From Dipteris shenzhenensis (taxonomy: Eukaryota; Polypodiophyta; Polypodiopsida; Gleicheniales), in the NCBI GenBank assembly GCA_047967505.1, contig CM106538.1: 64,000 nucleotides of DNA; one strand, given 5' to 3'. The first letter of the stretch is position 1. Each line of letters begins with the position of its first letter. The notes under the pieces are model-generated. The model had not been told where the DNA came from. It did not search any database and worked only from the letters and a program-made list of their open reading frames with translations. A program made the position numbers and the translations under genes. Positions 33,801-39,794 of this stretch are shown here, one piece after another.

Positions 33801-36800
33801 GAAAGGGGCACAAGGAGGCTGCAGAAGGGGCTGAGCTGAAGCAGAGGAAAGGGGCACAAGGAGGCTGCAGCCTGAGAGCACGGAGGCTGGAGGAGCCTGA
33901 AGCGAGGAGGCAGGGGACTGGGAGCGAGGAGGCTAGAGGAGTCTGAACCGAGGAGGCAGGAGCCTAGAAATGAGGAGGCTGAAGGAGCCTGGGGCGAAGA
34001 GGCAGGAATCTGGGAACAAAGGGGACTGAAGAAGCCTGGAGCAAGGAGGCAGGAGCCCGGAAAGAGGAGGGATCTGCTAAGGGAGCATGGGCAGCCAACA
34101 GGGCAGCTGAGGGGGGCTCAGGTGGGGACGGCCAGGAGCAGGGAAAGACTGGAGCCTTGAGGAGCTGCTGGAAGGAGTGAATGAAATGAGGAAGGGGGAG
34201 GGCCCTTATATAGGGAAGGCCAGGAGGGTCGATCAGTTGGCCTAGACCGACCAGCCTGGTCGGTCAGCCAACTGGTCGGCCAGAGGCTGGTCGGCCAGGA
34301 CCTGGTCGGCCAGGGGCTGGTCGGCCAGCCTACCCCCTCTCGCCCCCCTGCTGCGTGGGAGCTCGTCGGCCAGTCTACCCTGGAGATGTCAGTCTCAACA
34401 CCCCCTCTCAGCTCCAGGGTGTGGCACAAGACCCAGAGAGCTGGCATGACGCTGGAGAAGGGGAGAGGGAACAGGTTTGGTAAAAATGTCGGCGACGTTG
34501 TCGGTAGTGGTGCTGAAGAGGAGCAAAATGGTACCGTCAAGAACCTTCTCTCGCGTGTAGTGGTACTGAATTTCGATGTGTTTTGTCCGAGCATGGAAAA
34601 CCGGATTGCGAGCAAGGGCAATACAACTTTGATTGTCGCAAAAAAGTGTGGTAGGAGCGGGTTGCTGAAAACCACAATCGAGAAGAAGGCGCCGAAGCCA
34701 CACAGCCTCACAGGTGGCACTACACATAGCACGATACTCAGCCTCGGTGGAGGATAGGGCGACCGTGGGTTGGCGTTTACTGGACCAAGAGATAGCCGCA
34801 GAGCCAAAGGAGAAAACATAGCCCTATCTTCGGAGGAGATAGCCTTGCCTGCATGGAGGATGTCCTGATGCATGCTCTGCATTTTATTGATGTGGTCCCG
34901 TATGGAAGGGGAAGTAGCCGGATCGAGGCGACGAAGCTGAACTTCCAAGGAGATACGTTTCATGGGAGTGACGCGAAGGTACATGCCATCAAGGAATTCC
35001 CAAATAGCACGTGCAGAAGTAAGGTGCTTGATATGATTGAGAACCCCTGGTTGACAATTGAGAAAGATGAACGAGCGTACACGAGCATTCAATTTGTCCC
35101 AGATAAGAGAAGCATGTGGATCCTCCTCAGGAGACGGACGAGGGATCCCGGGATCAACAAACTCGGCAAGATCATAAGATTCCAATACAGACGCCATCTG
35201 AATTTTCCAAAGGGAATAGTTGGTCCCATCTAATTGCCGAGCATCTGGAAATGTAGGAAGAGTGGGGATGCGTACAGGCTTGTCAGACTCTTGAAAGAAA
35301 CTGGACATAGGGGGAACGCGAAGATCCGGAGCAGAATCCTTTGTTTCATCAGCCATGACTGAAACCAGGGAGTGGACAGCAACCAAGGGCTGAAGAGAAC
35401 GGGGCTGGTGAGCAGATCGAAATCTAGAACGGGGCTGCCGACAGGCAGCAAAAAATATATATATATAGGGGAAGAAGAGAGGTCTGTAGTCAGCGGGAAA
35501 GAGAGTTGCCGACGAGTACAAGCTTCTTCAACTTCATCAATACAGGAGCTCCAAGATCAGAGAGTATTCTGGTGCTCTCATACCATATTAAAAATGGCAG
35601 CGGAAGATGCAAACAAACTGAAACTACAGAACCACACAGAGAACACTAGAGACAACAAGATGTGCCACAAACAGATCTGCTGTAACTCAGCCCATAAACC
35701 AGGGCAGCAACTGAAATACAAAGTATCCTGAATAGGATGAGAAACAGGAGCTGCAGAAGGGGCTGAACTGAAGCAGAGGAAAGGGGCACAAGGAGGCTGC
35801 AGAAGGGGCTGAGCTGAAGCAGAGGAAAGGGGCACAAGGAGGCTGCAGCCTGAGAGCACGGAGGCTGGAGGAGCCTGAAGCGAGAAGGCAGGGGCCTGGG
35901 AGCGAGGAGGCTAGAGGAGTCTGAACCGAGGAGGCAGGAGCCTAGAAATGAGGAGGCTGAAGGAGCCTGGGGCGAAGAGGCAGGAATCTGGGAACAAAGG
36001 GGACTGAAGAAGCCTGGAGCGAGGAGGCAGGAGCCCGGAAAGAGGAGGGATCTGCTGAGGGAGCATGGGCAGCCAACAGGGCAGCTGAGGGGGGCTCAGG
36101 TGGGGACGGCCAGGAGCAGGCAAAGACTGGAGCCTTGAGGAGCTGCTGGAAGGAGTGAATGAAATGAGGAAGGGGGAGGGCCCTTATATAGGGAAGGCCA
36201 GGAGGGTCGGTCAGTTGGCCTAGACCGACCAGCCTGGTCGGTCAGCCAACTGGGCCGACCAGCTGGTCGGCCAGAGGCTGGTCAGCCAGGACCTGGTCGG
36301 CCAGGGGCTGGTCGGCTAGCCTACCCCCTCTGGCCCCCCTGCTGCGTGGGAGCTGGTCGGCCAGTCTACCCTGGAGATGTCAGTCTCAACAACTTGAGCA
36401 TCCATTTGTACAAAGTTCTTTTTTACTGAGTTTCTATCAACACTCTGGAGGTGAAGGGCAGACTCAGCTGTGACAAAGGCTAGCACTAAAGGAGAAGGGT
36501 AGTCCACAACCTCTTGCTACAACTGCTTGTGAAGACTATATGATTTCCTTTTAGTCTCTCCCAAACGAGCATCCAAGCAAAAAAATGCTTAGACAATCTA
36601 GTTGATAGGGCAACGTACCACTTAAGATAGAAAGACTGTATTGCACCATTACTAAGCTGCAACATGGATGAAAACTTCACAAGGTGAAATCTGAGTAGAA
36701 ACTCAGCCTATGACCCCTCTATATATCTAGATGAATCCAGGAACAAGTAACCAAGAGGTGTAAACTGCTCTAAAGTAGACAGTTGTCAAGTACAAGGAAG

Positions 36801-38512
36801 TGCCCTCAAAGTGCCTCATACCTACAAAAGAGGGCTGATTAGGAAGCTATGTGAGCAGCATCATGGCTGTCAGGTAGACATAATGGTAGCATGCCATGTG
36901 GGCAGCACAGCGCCCAGATGGCATGCTTTATTTCTGCTCATGTGCAATCCTTGTACTAAAAAAAGGTGTCACTCTTCCATTTCCTACCTATGTGGGGGCT
37001 CAATGGTGGAATTGGTCCATCTATCCCAATGGTAAAGAAATGCTTAGACAAATTAGCTAAAAGGGCAACACACCACTTAAGATGGAAAGAATTTCTCGCA
37101 ATATCAGCAAGCCGCAACATGGACGAAAACTTCACAAGTGAAATTTGCATGTTTGCTAATACAGCAGGATGAATCCAGGAACATGCCCAAACTCAGCCTA
37201 TAACGCCTCCCTACACCCCTCCCCACATGGACTTTTGTGAATGATCCACTCGAATGCAATAAGAATTAACCCTAAGAAGAATCTAGTGTGCTGCCCACAT
37301 GGCAACCTATGTGCTGCCTAGTGCCCATGTGGCAGCCTGTTCATCCCTTGCCTTCCCCCTACCAATCTACAAGTCTTCCTCGTTTATGGGCTTCCATGTG
37401 GGGAGTTGACCGTTCCTTTCTAACAAGATGCACAAGAGCAAAGCTCAAAGCTGAATGTAGAGTTACAAAGGGCGCCATAACTGAAGTAACAAAGAGAGAG
37501 AAGAACTCTCTTGAGTATCTGGCCCATCAGACACCTGATGCACTAATATTTTCGTGCACATCCAAACCTATAAGAATATCATAAGAATGCCTTACATTAA
37601 CTTAAAACATTTGTAACTCAGTTAAGGTATTGTAGTTTTAGTGCCTTGTTGCTATACAATTCTGCTTTCAAACCACACGGTGGTGCCCAGTAGCATTCCT
37701 GCTCTCTTGTTCTCCTACTTCAATTGGAATGGAACTCTCCTCGTGCTAATCCATGATTGAAACCTCTCACTAAGCCAATCTATGTGCCCCTTTTAACCCG
37801 TGCAGACCCATGCGTCTACTTCAGCTTTGGCTACATCTCAACACCGTCATCACAGACGTCCTCTTCTTGTCCTCGTCTCAGAAGAGTCATGCGTTGGAGC
37901 TTCCAAAAGCTATCCAAAGTTTTCCATATTCGGAATACAACGCAAATTTGTTCCAATCACTCTAAGCGTTATCCCCAAGAAGCTCAACCAAAGAAACAAA
38001 TTTTGAACTTTTGTTATCAGGACAGTGGACATCCCTTTACAAGCTTGCCTTTACTTTGACCCTGTAAGCTTTTAGCATTTGGCAGTTACCCAAGACGTCC
38101 GTCAGAGGCCGAGAGGCCTGCCATTTTCATCCGACGGAGAATTGAAGGATGGCGTTGGCTACGTCACGTTTGCAGCAAACCTATTTTCGTAAAAGGCATC
38201 CTTCGAATTAACTCTGGCTGAGCAACTCTTCCACGACTAGACAAAGCAGCCGCTTACTTTGAAATTACTTTTTACTGACTAAAAATCCCTGCAATGGAGC
38301 AGCTAAGGACGTGCTTGCGATTGCGTACCTGCATTACCACAACCCACCATGAGCACGCGAGCGATTTTGGGGATAAATTTGTGAACGAGAGGCTCGACTC
38401 CGGAGTAACGCTGGTACCAATCGAAAGGACCGGCATCTTGTTTGTAGCGCTGGTCCCAGTAAGAGGCATCGCCATAACTGAATGAGCTACAAAGAGCGCG
38501 ATCTCGATACAT
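15809..38512 (-). CDS. EEF1AKMT4: EEF1AKMT4-like SAM-dependent methyltransferase, seven exons seen, 3' end missing
   Basis: This is the one convincing host gene. CDS segments, in order of translation, are 38512-38329, 17268-17155, 16836-16768, 16544-16525, 16292-16240, 16023-15993 and 15890-15809. Together they give 553 nt and 184 complete codons without a stop, and every intron is GT-AG. The protein begins [20 protein letters not shown], then SAM-binding motif I VLMVGCGN (53-60), acidic INIDIS (76-81), [24 protein letters not shown] and [12 protein letters not shown]. These fit the plant family annotated as EEF1A lysine methyltransferase 4-like (formerly ECE2-like), which from family knowledge runs about 250 residues. 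Substrate is inferred only from human EEF1AKMT4. The final exon(s), about 60 residues, were not found. Intron 1 is 21,060 bp of nested transposons. Reading into intron 7 meets a stop about 15 codons later. Confidence 0.9.
15993..16023 (-). CDS. Methyltransferase exon 6
   Basis: It follows acceptor TTTCAG. Its first G completes Arg with exon 5, then it encodes [10 protein letters not shown], the conserved strand and turn before the ITYGDP motif. The donor is GTATGA, phase 0. It is 31 nt long. Confidence 0.88.
16240..16292 (-). CDS. Methyltransferase exon 5
   Basis: It follows acceptor GGACAG and encodes [17 protein letters not shown] plus the first two bases of an Arg codon. This matches the family segment CGxDAxxSAxxMLxEVSR. 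The donor is GTCTTG, which is GT but otherwise weak. Confidence 0.87.
16525..16544 (-). CDS. Methyltransferase exon 4, a 20-nt microexon
   Basis: Between acceptor GGGGCAG and donor GTATGT lie exactly 20 nt. They finish a Gly codon and encode TLDSLM of the conserved DKGTLDSLM motif. The codon-perfect join on both sides makes the call strong despite the size. It ends in phase 0. Confidence 0.88.
16768..16836 (-). CDS. Methyltransferase exon 3
   Basis: It follows acceptor CTGCAG and completes a Tyr codon with exon 2. It encodes [13 protein letters not shown], then TFDSVIDK, and ends before donor GTATGT, phase 1. The sequence matches the conserved MDVRDM region of the family. Confidence 0.9.
17155..17268 (-). 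CDS. Methyltransferase exon 2
   Basis: It follows acceptor tttGCAG and begins TAATGTCAGAAG. Joined to the last G of exon 1 it gives [11 protein letters not shown]. It encodes the helix after motif I and the acidic INIDIS strand that contacts the SAM ribose. It ends with CTGAAAT before donor GTATCC, phase 1. Without splicing the frame stops five codons later. Confidence 0.9.
17269..17734 (-). other. Intron 1 sequence next to exon 2, no transposon recognised
   Basis: AT-rich, non-repetitive-looking sequence without coding motifs. It is probably the original 3' part of intron 1. Confidence 0.5.
17735..18690 (+). repeat. Plus-oriented copia-type LTR fragment split by a hAT element
   Basis: The stretch from tgtttgtccccaaataagg (near 17738) matches, in opposite orientation, the U3 start region of the LTR at 13678-14210. 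After the hAT insertion it resumes at 18633 and has a TATA box (tctatataacc, core 18654-18660). The ends are not fixed. Confidence 0.4.
17946..18624 (+). mobile_element. Non-autonomous hAT-type transposon with internal palindromes
   Basis: An exact 8-bp direct repeat, CACCAATG, flanks it (17938-17945 and 18625-18632), the size hAT transposases make. The ends are imperfect inverted repeats: CATAGTTAGGGGAAAC on the left against CACAGTTATGCTGAAAC from the right. The 679 bp contain no transposase. Near both ends lie clusters of GAAAC: (GGAAAC)n at 17960-18000 and, at 18430-18615, three copies of the perfect palindrome TGAAACGCGTTTCA plus shorter relatives. Such subterminal repeats are where hAT transposases bind in known elements; that role here is inferred. 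Confidence 0.8.
18697..19116 (-). repeat. Gypsy 3' LTR, same family as 13224-13677
   Basis: The minus strand begins TGTTATGCTCAGG at 19116, preceded by a purine run (gaagaggtaaggaa) fitting a polypurine tract. Several blocks match the LTR at 13224-13677. The downstream end near 18697 (tgaaactgtc) is approximate. Confidence 0.65.
19129..19347 (-). pseudogene. Gypsy integrase C-terminus, chromodomain-like
   Basis: The minus-strand frame includes [21 protein letters not shown], then [13 protein letters not shown]. The spacing of the hydrophobic residues, W-x-G-LP and the late Glu resembles the degenerate chromodomain that ends many gypsy integrases. It stops just before the polypurine tract and LTR, as expected for the end of pol. 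The rest of pol is missing. Confidence 0.6.
19348..19912. other. Stretch with simple repeats, no gene
   Basis: It holds GATGAT repeats near 19580-19615, a TTTGCA tract near 19671-19708 and TTTC repeats near 19808-19828. It may include an LTR ending near 19910. Confidence 0.4.
19913..19926 (+). promoter_or_regulatory. Primer-binding-site-like sequence
   Basis: TGGTATCAGAGCAG follows a possible LTR terminus (…gcatgtca). The match to initiator tRNA-Met is perfect over twelve bases. No plus-strand gag follows, because another element's LTR remnant begins at 19979. Confidence 0.55.
19979..20095 (-). repeat. Remnant of a copia 3' LTR
   Basis: It matches the LTR end near 22356-22460: both share ggactgaagtgtacttgca-like blocks and a tattggatg/tgttggatg terminus. 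On the minus strand it is fused directly to the end of RNase H, so the U3 and R parts have been deleted. Confidence 0.6.
20096..21700 (-). pseudogene. Copia pol remnant, RT and RNase H
   Basis: Minus-strand pieces in order: [20 protein letters not shown] and [16 protein letters not shown] (21382-21191), then [16 protein letters not shown] and [18 protein letters not shown] (21156-20968). Farther down are scattered RT and RNase H pieces ([29 protein letters not shown]) and [10 protein letters not shown] near 20100. Stops, frameshifts and deletions are frequent; the YVDD block is lost. It belongs with the LTR remnants at 19979-20095 and 22356 onward. Confidence 0.85.
21753..22200. repeat. Minisatellite of about 88 bp, five copies
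   Basis: Units start near 21755, 21846, 21929 (shortened), 21992, 22080 and 22168 (partial). Each has gttacagcaaaggc, actatgggtcgatg, ctggcttttgag and taaaactcccaacccc. Copies differ by 5-15 substitutions. No coding role is seen. Confidence 0.85.
22341..22354 (-). promoter_or_regulatory. Copia primer binding site, one mismatch
   Basis: The minus strand reads TGGTATTAGAGCAA, one base after the LTR terminus …CCAACA at 22356. It belongs to the element whose pol lies at 20096-21700. Confidence 0.7.
22356..23000 (-). repeat. Copia 5' LTR, outer end not fixed
   Basis: The inner terminus is clear and the first 110 bases match the remnant at 19979-20095. Near 22505-22570 are repeated TAGGACA/GTCCTA words like those in the LTR blocks at 1529 and 3699. 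The outer end could not be determined. Confidence 0.4.
23001..23393. other. Stretch without a recognisable gene
   Basis: It contains a small tgtacttt triplication near 23352-23374 and a minus-strand primer-binding-like site (TGGTATCA…AGAGCC) at 23393-23376, described under findings. Confidence 0.4.
23394..23815 (+). repeat. Gypsy LTR-like block (422 bp)
   Basis: It begins TGTGGCAGTGTGG and ends CTTGTTTCA. One base later comes TGGCATCAGAGCACC (23817-23831), a one-mismatch initiator tRNA-Met primer binding site, and a gypsy gag follows on the same strand. No second LTR was found. Confidence 0.55.
23832..24641 (+). other. Leader of the gypsy fragment
   Basis: About 800 bases between the primer binding site and gag. 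It contains two related stretches (around 24110-24200 and 24270-24350) sharing cagctgattacagtcctgtac-like and ttgaaattggttccagcag words, so part of it is an old duplication. No gene is seen. Confidence 0.5.
24642..25534 (+). pseudogene. Gypsy gag fragment
   Basis: ATG 24642 starts an acidic N-terminus ([20 protein letters not shown]), then a likely coiled region ([20 protein letters not shown]). Frameshifts between about 25130 and 25370 move the reading frame twice. The retrotransposon gag core [20 protein letters not shown] and [16 protein letters not shown] follows and is cut off at 25534, where LINE sequence begins. Pol is absent. Confidence 0.75.
25536..27180 (-). pseudogene. LINE ORF2 fragment: endonuclease and reverse transcriptase
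   Basis: The minus strand shows endonuclease pieces near 27168-26500 ([31 protein letters not shown]). Then comes an inter-domain stretch, and an RT block at 25894-25619 with [48 protein letters not shown] and SILLLDFER. Frame changes are many. The 3' half of the RT and the poly(A) tail are missing at 25536. The element continues past the copia insertion (27186-29463), probably to the frame at 30178-29642. Confidence 0.82.
27181..27185. repeat. Target site duplication ACTAT, left
   Basis: It directly abuts the 3' LTR remnant and matches the five bases at 29464-29468 next to the outer end of the 5' LTR. Confidence 0.75.
27186..27448 (-). repeat. Truncated 3' LTR of the gag-only copia element
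   Basis: It is about 95% identical by eye to 28431-28695. It keeps the LTR 3' terminus but lacks the U3 and TATA part found in the 1033-bp 5' LTR. Confidence 0.8.
27449..27754 (-). other. Tail of the gag-only element, no domain recognised
   Basis: A minus-strand frame over 27816-27550 reads [19 protein letters not shown] and [17 protein letters not shown] but matches no domain I know. It may be the region between gag and protease. Confidence 0.4.
27755..28416 (-). pseudogene. Copia gag with zinc knuckle
   Basis: Minus-strand pieces include [18 protein letters not shown] and FEDLGPLLL (28336-28094). A frame at 28048-27755 has a lysine-rich stretch, then the perfect CX2CX4HX4C knuckle [14 protein letters not shown], which binds element RNA. 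A stop separates the two parts. The N-terminal third of gag is shortened. Confidence 0.85.
28417..28430 (-). promoter_or_regulatory. Copia primer binding site
   Basis: The minus strand reads TGGTATCAGAGCCC, directly after the LTR terminus …CTAACA. The match to the initiator tRNA-Met type is perfect. Confidence 0.9.
28431..29463 (-). repeat. 5' LTR of the gag-only copia element (1033 bp)
   Basis: The minus strand begins TGTTGGAAAGGTCACC and ends TTTCTAACA. It carries a TATA box (CTATATAAGG, plus-strand core 28963-28970) about 500 bases from its start. Repeats of GGTCGGTTG/CCAACCGACC type flank the TATA on the upstream side, as in the LTRs of the 33608-36391 element. Confidence 0.8.
29464..29468. 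repeat. Target site duplication ACTAT, right
   Basis: It matches 27181-27185 and directly follows the LTR outer end. Confidence 0.75.
29642..30178 (-). pseudogene. Unrecognised 178-residue frame, possibly LINE 5' region
   Basis: The frame starts with a Pro-rich segment coded by a long G tract on the plus strand, then reads [40 protein letters not shown] and [19 protein letters not shown] do not recognise the family. It lies upstream, on the same strand, of the LINE interrupted at 27186-29463, so it could be LINE ORF1. It has no zinc knuckle. The open frame after the Pro-rich part looks protein-like but could be chance. Confidence 0.35.
30118..30264. repeat. Two long G tracts
   Basis: Runs of 19 G (30118-30136) and 17 G (30248-30264) lie in a purine-rich stretch extending to about 30350. 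Such runs are prone to length change and to sequencing or assembly error. Confidence 0.9.
30407..31105 (+). pseudogene. Copia gag remnant
   Basis: ATG 30407 is followed, after a frameshift, by [56 protein letters not shown] and a zinc-knuckle remnant [12 protein letters not shown] with the last Cys after a stop. The middle of gag is deleted. The rest to 31105 has no recognisable pol. Confidence 0.75.
31106..31700 (+). other. Possible retroposon 3' end with poly(A)
   Basis: A 14-A tract (31686-31699) ends a stretch encoding [20 protein letters not shown]-like peptide (near 31435-31500), followed by a short untranslated region. This would suit a LINE or other retroposon tail on the plus strand, but the family was not identified. 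Confidence 0.35.
31701..32190 (-). pseudogene. Gypsy integrase fragment
   Basis: The minus strand reads [20 protein letters not shown], then [19 protein letters not shown], the second catalytic block of a gypsy integrase. The usual SDRD is SNRD here, and the catalytic Glu region QSE is kept. Downstream, in other frames, come the YLRHFC-like and [12 protein letters not shown] segments to about 31710. Both ends are truncated. Confidence 0.85.
32191..32599. other. Stretch without a recognised gene
   Basis: A plus-strand segment near 32371-32515 encodes [20 protein letters not shown], which looks protein-like, but I do not know the family. Confidence 0.3.
32600..33253 (-). pseudogene. Copia gag remnant
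   Basis: Minus-strand pieces from 33253: [76 protein letters not shown] and [20 protein letters not shown]. The frame changes several times and no pol follows. It is related to the gag of the element at 33608-36391. Confidence 0.82.
33254..33602. other. LTR-like and simple sequence, no gene
   Basis: It holds a 10-G run near 33432-33441 and two copies of a gggcacacccacaa(c/g)caaggccctc block (near 33446 and 33501), like sequence near 15124-15150. It is probably the leader or LTR remains of the gag remnant at 32600-33253. Confidence 0.4.
33603..33607. repeat. Target site duplication ACTTG, left
   Basis: It matches 36392-36396 and directly abuts the LTR. Confidence 0.85.
33608..34400 (-). repeat. 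3' LTR (793 bp)
   Basis: The minus strand begins TGTTGAGACTGAC after the polypurine tract ggagctgagaggggg (34415-34401) and ends TTTTTAATA. TATA core is at 34205-34212. It is nearly identical to 35586-36391 apart from a 13-bp indel (ggccgaccagctg) and scattered substitutions. GA-rich repeats of gaggaggcagg type fill 33850-34060. Confidence 0.92.
34395..34824 (-). pseudogene. Copia RNase H C-terminal part
   Basis: The minus strand reads [20 protein letters not shown], then [39 protein letters not shown] and [14 protein letters not shown]. It ends at TGA 34397-34395, which lies inside the first six bases of the LTR. Sequence conservation is good, but the frame is shifted by one relative to gag at the deletion junction (about 34825). 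Confidence 0.9.
34825..35356 (-). pseudogene. Copia gag N-terminal half
   Basis: ATG 35356 is chosen because [16 protein letters not shown] fits copia Gag starts; the open frame extends upstream to 35521 without support. Conserved blocks: [59 protein letters not shown] and [14 protein letters not shown], to AGKAISSED. It is then fused out of frame to RNase H. The zinc knuckle is lost. The 467-codon open frame across the junction is a chance read-through. Confidence 0.9.
35571..35585 (-). promoter_or_regulatory. Copia primer binding site
   Basis: TGGTATGAGAGCACC on the minus strand directly follows the 5' LTR end. One mismatch to TGGTATCAGAGC. Confidence 0.8.
35586..36391 (-). repeat. 5' LTR (806 bp) with TATA box
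   Basis: Same sequence as 33608-34400. The TATA box (CTATATAAGG, plus core 36183-36190) lies about 200 bases from the LTR start on the minus strand. Copies of ccgaccag/ctggtcgg, short palindromic words, cluster upstream of the TATA (36205-36320). Confidence 0.92.
36392..36396. repeat. Target site duplication ACTTG, right
   Basis: Matches 33603-33607. Confidence 0.85.
36397..37430. repeat. Diverged LTR-related repeats, no gene
   Basis: Two diverged copies (about 36538-36705 and 37030-37200) share atgcttagacaa, ccacttaagatrgaaaga, gcaacatgga(t/c)gaaaacttcacaag and aactcagcct. At 37260-37423 there is an LTR-like end: on the minus strand TGTTAGAAAGGAACGGTCAAC, similar to the LTR starts at 14210 and 29463. 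Confidence 0.55.
37431..38328 (-). other. Start of intron 1, nothing recognised
   Basis: This is non-coding sequence next to the exon 1 donor. Short plus-strand open frames here (near 37757-38059) have no known domain and lie antisense to the intron. Confidence 0.5.
38329..38512 (-). CDS. Methyltransferase exon 1
   Basis: The start codon at 38512-38510 is chosen because MYRD is the conserved start of plant homologues as I recall them; frame conservation upstream of it is poor. The exon encodes 61 codons plus one base, ends in motif I (VGCGNA) and is followed by donor GTACGC. The SAM-binding loop is therefore split by intron 1. Phase 1. Confidence 0.9.
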
Positions 38513-38930
38513 TCTAAGTAGATGGGATGGGTTTCCCAAAAGTGAGAAGTGGGAGAGTGCAGAAAGACGATGGAGTACGTGGATCTGAATTTCCCATTAT
38601 TTTTATTCAAATTCTATCAAATATGTGGCAACCAATTCAAGATTCCAAACCTCATGATCTAGCTTTTTAACCCAACCACACTAGTTTTAGGTGCTTATAG
38701 ACTAGCACCGTGGGGCCGCCCAAGACTTTCCCATAGGGAGGGAGTGCAGAGCGGCAGATAGACGATCCTGTACGTGGATCTACATTGCCCATTATCTTCT
38801 TCCTTTCTACGAAAAATGTGGGGACCAGTTCCTTTTTCTCGAGATTCCAGACCTATGATCTAGCTTTTAACCCTGCCAAACTAGTTTTCTTCGGCTAATC
38901 TTCAAGGTGTTTAGAGACTGAGGACCACTT
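38513..38930 (-). promoter_or_regulatory. Methyltransferase 5' flank with a diverged tandem duplication
   Basis: The stretch at about 38550-38720 is repeated in diverged form at about 38744-38930. Shared words are gagtgcaga, tacgtggatct, cccattat, gattccaaacct/gattccagacct, atgatctagctttt-aaccc and actagtttt. The first copy overlaps the likely 5' UTR just upstream of the start codon. No clear TATA box was found, so the transcription start is unknown. Confidence 0.55.
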
Positions 38931-39642
38931 GCTTGCCCATGGAGGAGGGAATAGAATTGGAGGATGGCTGCCACGTGTGGTGGCTCACACCAGCTGCTGC
39001 AACAGGTTGCTAGTTTATGTCACCAATGAGTTATTGGTGTCGAGATTAATCGTGTATCAATCGGAGGAGTTGGCCATGGAGTCGGCGGCCTTCATGGGCT
39101 ACACCCAAAAATTTGTATTTTTGTCTGAGCCCGTCCCTACCCTCACACCACCTTTTGGAGGATGAATGGCGGGTAGTGTGAACCTGACCATGGTTTGAAT
39201 GCATCTAGGTCGTGGGTTGGATGTGGGCAAGCAACCTTGCCCGTCCATGGTCTGTGGGCAGTTCCCATGATGTGCTAGTTTGGAAACACCCTTAATAGGC
39301 TATGTGCATCTAACTCTATTGTACCTCCTATTAAATTATTGCCTAGATTTGCATCTCGTTGCATCTAATGGTCCGCCAAATTGAAAAGAGTTCAAAATTG
39401 TATTAATTAGTGGAAAAGGGAGGACGTGTTGCATCTAATGGTTCGCCCAATTGAAAAGAATCCAAAAATGTATTAACTGGTGGGAAAAGGGAGGATGGGA
39501 GGGGTAGTAAAGCCAAGGGGCTCAGAGTTGAATAATGAGAAAGTCTCTCTATTTATGAGGGCCTTACCTCTTATTTATGTGGGTAAGAAATTAAAACATC
39601 TTTACAATAAATTTTTCACAATATCTCATGATCTAAAAGGAT
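38931..39642. other. Stretch without a recognised gene
   Basis: A short direct repeat (gttgcatctaatggt(c/t)cgcc near 39358-39385 and 39428-39455) is the only structure seen. Upstream of the methyltransferase gene and left of the copia insertion. Confidence 0.4.
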
Positions 39643-39647
39643 ACTAC
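39643..39647. repeat. Target site duplication ACTAC, left
   Basis: Matches 45323-45327 at the other end of the copia element. Confidence 0.8.
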
Positions 39648-39794
39648 TATTGGGGTAAAGGGCAGTGTGCCTGCCCACTTGTACAGTGCCCATGTATACT
39701 CATATATATATGATAGAGGAATAAGCTGGAGTAGCTTTTGCTCCACCATTTCTGGTGTCTCCTTATCCCTTTATGTGTGCTCTCCTCTCCCACA
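39648..39794 (+). repeat. 5' LTR (147 bp)
   Basis: It begins TATTGGGGTAAAGG (TG changed to TA) and ends CCCACA. It is about 95% identical by eye to 45177-45322. It is unusually short for a copia LTR. Confidence 0.88.

Larger units (their letters stand above)
33608..36391 (-). mobile_element. Young internally deleted copia element (2784 bp)
   Basis: It has two nearly identical LTRs, an exact 5-bp TSD (ACTTG), a primer binding site at 35585-35571 (TGGTATGAGAGCACC, one mismatch) and a polypurine tract at 34415-34401. The internal region of 1185 bp keeps only the gag N-terminal half and the RNase H C-terminal part. Protease, integrase and RT are gone. The matching LTRs and TSD suggest it moved recently, perhaps already in deleted form with proteins from other elements. 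Confidence 0.9.
17269..38328 (-). other. Giant intron 1 of the methyltransferase gene (21,060 bp)
   Basis: It runs from donor GTACGC at 38328 to acceptor GCAG at 17269. It contains copia, gypsy, LINE and hAT elements in both orientations, many nested. Minus-strand elements with intact TATA and LTR ends could interfere with transcription or polyadenylation. The extent follows from exact codon joins between exons 1 and 2. Confidence 0.88.

Noticed and set aside
34118-35521. 467-codon minus-strand open frame as one gene
   Set aside because: Only 35356-34825 matches copia gag. The first 55 codons are leader sequence, and the part after the deletion junction reads RNase H and LTR sequence in the wrong frame.
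38272-38610. 112-codon minus-strand frame over exon 1
   Set aside because: It is an overlapping frame. The conserved methyltransferase residues are in the neighbouring frame that splices to exon 2.
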